Positions 1-6,479 of a stretch of DNA of 64,000 bases are shown one piece after another (the stretch's first letter is position 1; the number at the start of each line of letters is the position of its first letter). The notes under the pieces were generated by a model. That model saw only the letters and a program-made list of their open reading frames with translations. It searched no databases and was not told the origin of the DNA. Origin of the DNA: Streptomyces sp. SKN60 (GTDB taxonomy: Bacteria; Actinomycetota; Actinomycetes; Streptomycetales; Streptomycetaceae); the NCBI RefSeq assembly GCF_026236535.1, contig NZ_JAHTMW010000013.1, positions 1 to 64,000 of the forward strand. The letters run 5' to 3'. The translations under genes and the position numbers were made by a program.

Positions 1-276
1 CCGCCCGGAGGCGTACCCCCACCCGGAACACCCGGCGGCGGAGGCGGAGGCGGCGGCGTACCCGGACCACCCGACGAAGCCGGACCACCCGGGCCCAGCT
101 GGCTGGGCTGGGCCAGCATCGTCGCCGCGTGCGCGACCCCGCCCGGAGGCGTACCCCCACCCGGAACACCCGGCGGCGGAGGCGGAGGCGGCGGCGTACC
201 CGGACCACCCGACGACGCCGGACCACCCGGGCCCAGCTGGTCGGGGTGCGCGAGCATCGTCGCGGCCTGGTGCACG
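1..276. repeat. 138-bp coding tandem repeat (46 residues per unit)
   Basis: Bases 1-138 and 139-276 are near-identical tandem units with period 138, exactly 46 codons, so the reading frame is kept. Each unit encodes a cap (LAQPSQLGPGG-like), PASSGGPGTP, eight prolines, GVPGGGTPPGGVAHAATM. Differences cluster in the LAQPSQ/LAHPDQ segment (ctgggctgggccagc against gtcggggtgcgcgagc). The array may extend beyond the window start, because unit 1 begins at base 1. Confidence 0.9.
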
Positions 277-1454
277 GCCGGCGGCGGCGTCGGCGGACCG
301 GGGGGACCAGGCGGCGTCGGCGCACCGGGCGCACCGGGCGCACCGGGCGGGGCCGGCGTGCCGCCGGGCAGCTGCGACACCAGCTGGGTGCGCACATAAC
401 CGCCGGGCGGCGGCGTGGCCTTGCTGGTCGCGGCGTTGGCGATGTCCGCCGCACCGGCGGAAGCCGGCGGGGCGGAAGGCGCCGGCGGGGCCGCCGGCGG
501 CGTGGCGGGAGCGGGCGGGGTCGCCGGCGGCGGGGCGAGCGGGCCGCCCTGACCGAAGCTGCCGTCCGGGTTCAGGCGCGGGGCGATCGCGGTCGCCGGC
601 AGCGCGCTGCCGCCCTTCATCAGCGCCGTGGGCGCGTCCGCACCCACCACCGGCGGCGGCGCGTCCTCGTCGTCCGCGCCCGTCAGCGGCGGCGCGAACA
701 CCGTCGCCGGCAGCGGTACGGCTCCGTCGGCGCCGCCCGAACTGGCGTTGGCGTCCGCCCACGGGCTCGCCGGCGTCGCGGGCGCGGGCACTGGCGCGGA
801 CACCGGCACACCGTCGTTCGCGGTCGGCTCGTGGGCCTCTGCGGCCTCCGGCTCGCTCGACTCCTCGACGGTCTCGACGGCCTCGACCGCCGCAGGCTCA
901 GCGGGCTCCACCGCCACCGGCTCGACCACCGGCTCCACCGGAGCCGCCACCGGCTCCGACGCCTCCTCCGACGGCTCGGCCGCCGGCGCCGCGGACGGCA
1001 GCCCCGCCGCCGGGGTCGACGACGCGCTCTCCGACGAGGCACCCGCCGACGCCTGCGAGGCGTTCGACTCCACCGGCGGCAGACCGATCTTGTCCGCCGC
1101 CTCCTGCAGCCACTCCGGCGGACTCAGCAGGAACGACGTCTGGTTCAGGTCGATCCGCGCCGCCGGCGCCGCCGCCGGGGCCGCCGCCTCGGCGGAAGCC
1201 CCGTACTCCTCCTCGTAACGGCGGATCACCTCACCCACCGGCAGCCCCGGCCACAGCGTCGCCTCACCGCTGTCCCGCGCGATGACCAGGCGCTGGCGCC
1301 CCCCGTCCGGGGTCGGCGCCTCCTCCCGGTCCTCCGCCCAGACCACGAACCCGAGCCCGAACTCCCGTACCCGCACCTCACGGTGCAGATACGCCGGCAC
1401 GTCGCCGTTGATCCACTCCTCGGCGCGCTCCTGCGCCTGCGCGAACGTCACCAC
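1..1454 (-). CDS. Imm35/YrhB-like N-terminal domain protein with Pro-rich repeats, SUKH-4 immunity family (3' end outside window)
   Basis: Partial gene: the frame stays open on the minus strand from a GTG at 1454 (or 1451) to base 1, so the C-terminus is missing. The first ~85 residues (VTFAQAQERAEEW..., R-VREF--GFVVWAEDRE) look like the YrhB/Imm35 immunity fold. A conserved linear motif follows (RIDLNQTSFLLSPPEWLQEA). Then comes a long Ala/Ser/Thr/Pro linker and, at the edge, 46-residue tandem repeats with a run of eight prolines. From memory, Streptomyces homologues carry a SUKH-4 or nuclease/deaminase-related C-terminus; that part cannot be seen here. The start lies 7 nt after the stop of the SMI1-type gene upstream, with GGGGAG as ribosome site overlapping that stop, so the two are probably co-transcribed. 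Role inferred: immunity-type protein of a toxin system; not proven. Confidence 0.7.
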   Translation of the reverse strand, partial: MVTFAQAQERAEEWINGDVPAYLHREVRVREFGLGFVVWAEDREEAPTPDGGRQRLVIARDSGEATLWPGLPVGEVIRRYEEEYGASAEAAAPAAAPAARIDLNQTSFLLSPPEWLQEAADKIGLPPVESNASQASAGASSESASSTPAAGLPSAAPAAEPSEEASEPVAAPVEPVVEPVAVEPAEPAAVEAVETVEESSEPEAAEAHEPTANDGVPVSAPVPAPATPASPWADANASSGGADGAVPLPATVFAPPLTGADDEDAPPPVVGADAPTALMKGGSALPATAIAPRLNPDGSFGQGGPLAPPPATPPAPATPPAAPPAPSAPPASAGAADIANAATSKATPPPGGYVRTQLVSQLPGGTPAPPGAPGAPGAPTPPGPPGPPTPPPAVHQAATMLAHPDQLGPGGPASSGGPGTPPPPPPPPGVPGGGTPPGGVAHAATMLAQPSQLGPGGPASSGGPGTPPPPPPPPGVPGGGTPPG

Positions 1455-1461
1455 AGCCAGT

Positions 1462-2466
1462 TCACTCCCCCACCGGGACCACGGGAACGGCGCGCGCGAA
1501 GCCGCCGTCCACCATCAGGTTCGCCACCGTCTCCAGCTCCGGCGGACTGCCCGCGAGCCGCTGCAGGAAGGCGTCGAAATCCGCGCCGCAGGGCAGCAGC
1601 AGCCGCTCCACCCGCTCGTTCACCGTCCACGCCGCCGCCAACTCACCGGCGTCACGGGCGTCGTCGTACGGACAGAACCACACCGAACCGGTGCCCTGCC
1701 CCCGTACCTTCACCGCGAGCAGACCGCCCTGCACGAAGGCGACGCCCAGATAGTCCTTCGTCAGATGGTCCCGCAGACACTTGTTGACGTAGACGAGGTC
1801 ATTGATCCCCGCCTCCTCGCGCAGCGTGAAGAACGGCTGGTCGACGAGGACACCCAGCTCCGCGTCGAGCGCCGTGCCCACCGGAGCACTGCCGCCCGCC
1901 GCCTTCAGGAACGAGCGGTACGCCCCCGGCAGCCGGTAGCCCAGGTCCTCCTCCACGCCCTGCACCTGCTGCTCCGACACCGCCACCACACGCTTCGGCA
2001 GCCCGAAGTGCACCGGCCGGGTCTCCTGCAGCGGACGCGTACCGCGCTTCGACTGGTCCACACCGACCGCCGTCGCCACCCCGCCGTGATGCCGCAGCAG
2101 CGCCTTCACCTCGACCGGGACCAGTTCGAGCCGGCGGGTGCCCGCCACGTGGTGCCAGGTCCAGCCGTGCGGCGTCGCCACCGCCGGAATCGTGTCCCAC
2201 AGCTCGTGCCCGGTCGCGGCGAGCGCCGCGTTCGCCGACACGTAGTCCGTCAGGCGCAGTTCGTCGACGCCGAAGCCCTCCGGCGGATCGGCGATCTCCG
2301 CCGCCGCCCGCGCGTACGGAGAAAAGTCCGGAAAGCCGCGCTCGTCCACCCGCACCCCTCTAGGATGCCGGGAGGCCCGGACCGGATCCGGGAAGTGCAC
2401 GACCTGACCGGCGTACGCCGCGTTCGGCGGCGGCGCGATGTCCTGGCCGAGCCGACCTGTCGTCAT
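1462..2466 (-). CDS. SMI1/KNR4 (SUKH) family protein with N-terminal WHH-nuclease-like domain
   Basis: 334 residues, ATG at 2466 preceded by AGGGGGC. Two parts are visible. Residues ~70-135 resemble a WHH/LHH-type HNH nuclease toxin domain: GHELWD, then GWTWHH (W104, H105, H106), then LELVPVEVK followed by RHHGG (H126, H127). In the toxin family the residue at K121 is normally His, so the nuclease may be degenerate. Residues ~163-300 are an SMI1/KNR4 SUKH domain (VQGVEEDLGYRLPGAYRSF... DLVYVNKCLRDHL... LLPCGADFDAFLQRL). SUKH proteins usually neutralise nuclease or deaminase toxins. The fusion of a toxin-like and an immunity-like domain in one chain is seen directly; activity is inference. It reads into the Imm35-type gene downstream and is divergent from the deaminase gene. 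Confidence 0.8.
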   Translation of the reverse strand: MTTGRLGQDIAPPPNAAYAGQVVHFPDPVRASRHPRGVRVDERGFPDFSPYARAAAEIADPPEGFGVDELRLTDYVSANAALAATGHELWDTIPAVATPHGWTWHHVAGTRRLELVPVEVKALLRHHGGVATAVGVDQSKRGTRPLQETRPVHFGLPKRVVAVSEQQVQGVEEDLGYRLPGAYRSFLKAAGGSAPVGTALDAELGVLVDQPFFTLREEAGINDLVYVNKCLRDHLTKDYLGVAFVQGGLLAVKVRGQGTGSVWFCPYDDARDAGELAAAWTVNERVERLLLPCGADFDAFLQRLAGSPPELETVANLMVDGGFARAVPVVPVGE

Positions 2467-2761
2467 GGCGGTTGCCCCCTGAGTGGCTGTGCCTGCTACT
2501 GCGTGGCTGCTTCTACTGTCCCTGGCTGGTCCGCACAGCCTAAGCGCTGCCCACGACTGCCGACCCGGCCCGCCCCGGCACCACCGCCACCACCCCCCGC
2601 ACCGTCACCAACGGTGACCAAGTGTCACGACGGCATGACGACGCCACCATGATTCCGACACACCGAAAGCGTGTTTCCGCGCCCCAGCTTCCCCATCGGG
2701 CACCGCGTTTGGCAGGCTGTTCACGCAACTCGGGGGATTGCAGGAGGGGAAGACCAGCACC
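2467..2761. promoter_or_regulatory. Divergent promoter region with helically phased GTCAC half-sites
   Basis: 295-bp intergenic region between the divergent SUKH fusion and deaminase genes. It holds GTCAC at 2604, GTGAC at 2614 and GTCAC at 2624, each one helical turn apart. These form two overlapping perfect inverted repeats: GTCACC-aac-GGTGAC (2604-2618) and GTGAC-caagt-GTCAC (2614-2628). This looks like a cooperative operator. No clear -35/-10 pair could be fixed. Confidence 0.5.
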
Positions 2762-3286
2762 ATGCACGCAAGCACCACACCAGCACCAGCGCCCACGCAG
2801 GGTGACCCACGCCTCATCTGGGGCAACGACGCCGACACCGCTCGCGCCCCCTTACTGCGCCACCGCCGCGACGGCATCCTGCCCACCGTCGGCGCCGCCC
2901 TCTCCGTCCGCGGCGAGACCACCCTCACGTGCACCGCCGCACGCGGCGAGACCGCGCCCACCCTCCACCCACTCGTCCAGGACTTCCTCGACACCCTCAC
3001 CAGCAGCCAGCGCGAACGCTTCACCGGACGCTGCCCCGAGGCCATCCTGCTGTCCCGGCACCTCACCGCCACCGAGGGCGCCCGCTCCAAGCGCGCCCAG
3101 CGCAAGCCGCTCACCCACAGCGAGGCCCGCCGCTCCCTCAAGCACGCCAAGCTCACGGCGCGCCGCATCCGCGAGGACGGCGACCCGCTGCACGGCAGCT
3201 ACGCCGCGCCCTGCCGCTCGTGCAGCGCGATGCTCGCGCACTTCGGAGTCCGTACGGTCGACCCGACCACCACCCAGAACAGCTGA
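2762..3286 (+). CDS. YwqJ-type putative nucleotide/nucleic-acid deaminase
   Basis: 174 residues. ATG at 2762 is chosen because GGAGGGGA lies 11 nt upstream. The cytidine-deaminase fold signature is present: C91-P-E93 (GRCPEAILLSRHL) supplies a zinc ligand and the catalytic Glu, and P150-C151-xx-C154 (PCRSC) supplies the other two Cys ligands. This spacing is that of the YwqJ deaminase toxin family of the polymorphic-toxin literature. There is no signal peptide, secretion repeat or RHS region, so this is a stand-alone intracellular protein. It is followed after 9 nt by a SUKH-3 gene, the immunity type expected beside such a toxin. Substrate (DNA, RNA or free nucleotide) unknown. Confidence 0.8.
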   Translation: MHASTTPAPAPTQGDPRLIWGNDADTARAPLLRHRRDGILPTVGAALSVRGETTLTCTAARGETAPTLHPLVQDFLDTLTSSQRERFTGRCPEAILLSRHLTATEGARSKRAQRKPLTHSEARRSLKHAKLTARRIREDGDPLHGSYAAPCRSCSAMLAHFGVRTVDPTTTQNS

Positions 3287-3295
3287 CCGCCACCC

Positions 3296-3808
3296 ATGCC
3301 CGATCTCCGCAGCACCCGCTTCCCGGTCAACGTCGACGCCGCCCTGCGCGAGGCCGGCTGGCAGCCCGGCCGCTGGGACATAAAGCTCGCCGAACAGTGG
3401 GCCGACACCCTGCGCGGCCACGTCTCCCCCGGCGGCCACCGGCACAGCGTCTTCCCCGCCGTCGTCGAGGCCTGGGCGGAATTCGGCGGCCTGCGCGTCA
3501 CCGCCCCCGGCCACGGCCGGCAGATAGCCCCCGCCACCCTCCGCTTCGACCCCCTCACCGGCCTCCACCTCGCCCGCACCCTCGGCGACCTCGGCCGCGC
3601 CCTCGACACCGAGCTGGCGCCCCTGGGCGAGGAACTGGGCGAGGAGGGCGAGGCCGGCGAGCAGCGCGCGGTCCTGGCGATGGACATGGAGGGCCGGGTC
3701 TACAGCGTCGACCACACCGGCGACTGGTACCTGGGCCGGGACATCGACACGGCGCTCGCGACGCTGATCACGGGGACGCTGCCGACGCGGCTGACGGCGG
3801 GCGGCTGA
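3296..3808 (+). CDS. SUKH-3 domain putative immunity protein
   Basis: 170 residues, ATG 9 nt after the deaminase stop, so probably translated from the same mRNA. The SUKH-3 pattern is visible: RFPVNVDAALREAGWQPGR, then an aromatic/acidic helix (FPAVVEAWAEFGG), then a C-terminal DMEGRVYSVDHTGDWYLGRD segment followed by a hydrophobic helix with LITGTLP. Family knowledge: SUKH-3 proteins are small soluble immunity proteins. Here the likely partner is the adjacent YwqJ-type deaminase. It could also be a general regulator, since the module is chromosomal and lacks secretion parts. Confidence 0.8.
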   Translation: MPDLRSTRFPVNVDAALREAGWQPGRWDIKLAEQWADTLRGHVSPGGHRHSVFPAVVEAWAEFGGLRVTAPGHGRQIAPATLRFDPLTGLHLARTLGDLGRALDTELAPLGEELGEEGEAGEQRAVLAMDMEGRVYSVDHTGDWYLGRDIDTALATLITGTLPTRLTAGG

Positions 3809-3820
3809 GCGCCTCTCCCG

Positions 3821-3894
3821 GCCCCGTACGTACGGGCGGGGCTGCCGTTACGTCGCCACGGGGCGAGCTCCGTCCGTACGTACGCGGGCTGCCG
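3821..3894. repeat. Palindromic CGTACGTACG direct repeats between convergent genes
   Basis: The short convergent gap holds a perfect palindrome CCCGTACGTACGGG (3823-3836) and, about 50 bp on, a second CCGTACGTACG. Both are followed by a GGGCTGCCGT(T/C)ACG tail. The first copy, with flanking GCCCC/GGGGC, could act as a weak bidirectional terminator. Confidence 0.5.
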
Positions 3895-5256
3895 TCACGC
3901 GGACCGCTGAGGTACGACCTCGGCGGCCGCCGCCACCGGCAGCACCGCGCTCACCCGGAAACCGCCCGCGTCCGTCGGCCCCGACACGAACGCACCGCCG
4001 AGCCGGGTCACCCGCTCCCGCATGCCGACCAGACCGTTCCCGCCGCTCGGCAGATCCGCGGCCGCCGCGGCCGCGTCCGAAGGCCCGTTCTCCACCTGCA
4101 TCGCGACCTCGGCCTCCCGGTGCGCGAGCCGCACCACGACCTCGGCGCCCGCCGCGTGCTTGTGGACGTTCGTCAACGCCTCCTGCACCACCCGGTACGC
4201 GGTCTGCTCGACCTCCGCCCCATACGCCCGGGCCTCCCCCATCACCACGAACTCCACGACCGCACCGGCCTGCCGCGACTGCTCGACCAGGTCCGGGAGC
4301 GCGTCCAGGCAGGGCCCGCCGTCCTGCGCGGCCGCCTCCGCCGCAGCGGCGGCGGCACGGCCGACGGCGGCGAGCGGAGCAGCGGCAGGAGCCGCGGGCA
4401 CGGCCGGCGCCTCCTCGCGCAACACCCCCAGCATCTCCCGCAGCTCCGTCAGCGCCTGCCGGCCCATGTCACCCACCAGAGCCGCGTTCTTCACGGCCTT
4501 CTGCGGATCCTTCAACGCCACCGCCTGCAGCGCCGCCGCGTGCACCACCATCAACGACACCCGGTGCGCCACCACGTCATGCATCTCGCGCGCGATCCGC
4601 GTCCGCTCCTCCTGCCGCGCCCACTGCGCCCGCTGCTCCGCCCGGTCCGCCAGCAGCGACAACTCCTGCTCCAGACTGTCCGCCCGCTCCCGCAACGACT
4701 CCATCAGCCGCCGCCGCGCCCCTATGTAGAGGCCGAGCAGCAACGGCGGGGCGTTGAGCCCGAGCGTGAGGAGCAACGACATGACCGGCACGTACCAGCC
4801 ACTCGGATCGAAATCCGCCTGCCCCACATCAGCCTGCGCGACGTCCGCCCGCATCCGCACCACGGTCACGATGTACACGGCGGCCGTCGACATGCCGGCG
4901 AGCGCCGCCGTGAACCGGCGCGGCACCTCGGAGGCGGCCAGCGAGTACAGCCCGACCAGGCCCATGAGGTAGCCCATCTCGGCGGGCGTGACCGCGATGG
5001 AGACCAGCACCACGGTGATCGGCCACCGCCGCCGCACCACGAGCACGGACCCGACCACGAGCCCGAACAGCACCCCCAGGGGCACCGGCAACGACGCCTT
5101 CTCGGCGAACCCGACCCCCTCGAGCCCGCACTCCAGCGCCGACACCACGGCCAGCGAGACATCCAGCACGGCACTACGCCGTCTCCCCCACCACCCCCAG
5201 CCCCGCCGCGCCCCCTCCACGCCCGCCGTGTCCCGGTCCGCCCCCGTTGTGGTCAT
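3895..5256 (-). CDS. NarL-family sensor histidine kinase, orphan
   Basis: 453 residues. The ATG at 5256 follows GGAAGG; a longer frame from 5283 has no such site. The N-terminal half has about five hydrophobic membrane segments. A coiled region (RERADSLEQELSLLADRAEQ) leads to a HisKA_3 dimerisation box with the phospho-His in EERTRIAREMHDVVAHRVS. The HATPase domain shows N-box VVQEALTNVHKHA and G-box NGLVGMRERVTRLGG. Such kinases normally pair with a LuxR-type response regulator directly downstream. Here the downstream neighbour is the convergent SUKH-3 gene, so the partner is missing. An Ala-rich insertion (residues ~295-325) separates the H-box region from the ATPase domain. Signal unknown. 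Confidence 0.85.
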   Translation of the reverse strand: MTTTGADRDTAGVEGARRGWGWWGRRRSAVLDVSLAVVSALECGLEGVGFAEKASLPVPLGVLFGLVVGSVLVVRRRWPITVVLVSIAVTPAEMGYLMGLVGLYSLAASEVPRRFTAALAGMSTAAVYIVTVVRMRADVAQADVGQADFDPSGWYVPVMSLLLTLGLNAPPLLLGLYIGARRRLMESLRERADSLEQELSLLADRAEQRAQWARQEERTRIAREMHDVVAHRVSLMVVHAAALQAVALKDPQKAVKNAALVGDMGRQALTELREMLGVLREEAPAVPAAPAAAPLAAVGRAAAAAAEAAAQDGGPCLDALPDLVEQSRQAGAVVEFVVMGEARAYGAEVEQTAYRVVQEALTNVHKHAAGAEVVVRLAHREAEVAMQVENGPSDAAAAAADLPSGGNGLVGMRERVTRLGGAFVSGPTDAGGFRVSAVLPVAAAAEVVPQRSA

Positions 5257-5409
5257 GCCTTCCACCCTACGGGCGAGGGCCACCGATTTTCCCTCCGCTG
5301 CGGGGCCCGGGAGCGGCGCCCGTCAACGCGCGTGGACACCAGTCCCTCGAACTGTTGAATCGACAGGGTTTTCGACCCGGACGTCCGCATTCCGGACGAC
5401 GGTGTTCAC

Positions 5410-6291
5410 ATGACATCCAGTACGAGCAAGTACACGGACTTCGAGGCCCTGCGCGAACAGGCCACCGCGTTACGCCGAGCAGGCCTCAGCCGCCGGCAGA
5501 TCCGCGACCGCATCCACGTCGACAACAACGACCTCCTCAACCGACTCCTCGAAGGAGAACCCCCACCGGATTGGACCCGCCGCCCCAACGCCAAGGACGA
5601 CCTCCGGGCCCGCGCCCGCGAGCTGCGCCTGGAAGGGAAGACGTACGACCAGATCCAGGTCGAGCTGGGGTGCTCGAAGAGCTCGATCTCGCTGTGGGTG
5701 CGGGACCTGCCGAAGCCGGAGCGCCGCGATCCGTCGGAGCAGGCCAAGATCGCGGCACGCAAGCGGTGGGATCACGAGCTCGCGATGCGCGATGCGGAAC
5801 GCCAGAAGACCAAGCGGGCCGCCGCCCTGGAGTTCGACTCGATGACCGAGCGCGAGCTCCTCGTCGCAGGCACCGCCCTCTACTGGGCGGAGGGATCGAA
5901 GGACAAACCGTACGCACGCCGCGAGAATGTGCTGTTTGTGAACAGCGACCCCGGCGTCATCCGGCTGTACCTGGCATGGCTCCGCCTCCTCGGCATCGCA
6001 CCAGAGCGGCTGGCCTTCCGGGTCATGATCCACATGACGGCGGACGTCGAGGGCGCCAAGCGTTTCTGGGCCGATCTCGTCGGCGTCGACCCGGGCGCGT
6101 TCCAGAAGACCACGATCAAGAAGCACAACCCGAAAACGGTCCGGAAGAACGTCGGCCCCGACTACCGCGGATGCCTCGTCATCCGGGTCGCACAGGGGGC
6201 TGAGTTGTACCGCCGGATCGAGGGCTGGTGGGCCGGAATGGTCAGCGCCGCCACAACGAACAACGCCACCGATCCCTCCGGTAAGGTCTGA
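5410..6291 (+). CDS. HTH-domain protein with possible LAGLIDADG-like nuclease region, inserted beside tRNA-Gln
   Basis: 293 residues. Residues ~10-45 and ~65-100 contain two helix-turn-helix-like segments (LRRAGLSRRQIRDRI; RLEGKTYDQIQVELGCSKSSISLWV). Residues ~150-290 hold TALYWAEGSKDK, FVNSDPGVIRLYLAWLRLLGI and FWADLVGVDPGAFQKTTIKKHNP. This pattern resembles single-motif LAGLIDADG-superfamily proteins, where the acidic Glu in WAEG would be the metal ligand. The Lys/Asn-rich C-terminal half uses less extreme codons than its neighbours. The stop is only 6 bp before tRNA-Gln, and no good Shine-Dalgarno precedes the ATG. Likely acquired or selfish-element derived; could instead be a regulator. 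Function not established. Confidence 0.6.
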   Translation: MTSSTSKYTDFEALREQATALRRAGLSRRQIRDRIHVDNNDLLNRLLEGEPPPDWTRRPNAKDDLRARARELRLEGKTYDQIQVELGCSKSSISLWVRDLPKPERRDPSEQAKIAARKRWDHELAMRDAERQKTKRAAALEFDSMTERELLVAGTALYWAEGSKDKPYARRENVLFVNSDPGVIRLYLAWLRLLGIAPERLAFRVMIHMTADVEGAKRFWADLVGVDPGAFQKTTIKKHNPKTVRKNVGPDYRGCLVIRVAQGAELYRRIEGWWAGMVSAATTNNATDPSGKV

Positions 6292-6297
6292 CGCAGA

Positions 6298-6369
6298 TCC
6301 GCCGTGGGGTAACGGTAGCCCGCGGGCCTTTGAAGCCCTGTAGTGCTGGTTCGAATCCAGCCGGCGGAG
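6298..6369 (+). tRNA. tRNA-Gln (anticodon UUG)
   Basis: Cloverleaf can be drawn by hand. The acceptor stem TCCGCCG/CGGCGGA (6298-6304 with 6362-6368) has discriminator G6369. The anticodon stem GGGC/GCCC encloses loop CTTTGAA with TTG at positions 34-36. The T-arm is GCTGG-TTCGAAT-CCAGC. CCA is not encoded. 72 nt long. The gene lies 6 bp after the HTH protein gene and is followed by a strong hairpin. Confidence 0.95.
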
Positions 6370-6380
6370 CTGCTCGGTTC

Positions 6381-6407
6381 GGGTCCCGACCTCCCAGGTC
6401 GGGGCCC
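6381..6407 (+). terminator. Terminator after tRNA-Gln
   Basis: A 12-bp stem (6381-6392 with 6396-6407, one G-T pair) with a CCC loop, beginning 11 nt after the tRNA and followed by TTCCTCGTT. Confidence 0.8.
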
Positions 6408-6479
6408 TTCCTCGTTCCCCGCCCGACACCCCCCGGTATCCTTCGGTGGTCCAGCCACCCGAAGCCGAAGGGCATCCCC

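Noticed and set aside
1..276. Repeat array considered as CRISPR
   Set aside because: Units are contiguous, in frame and without variable spacers; they are coding tandem repeats. No cas genes are present.
129..1787. Long Arg-rich open frame on the plus strand
   Set aside because: It is the antisense shadow of the Imm35-type and SUKH genes: Arg-rich low complexity, no domain and no ribosome site. The minus-strand frames carry conserved motifs.
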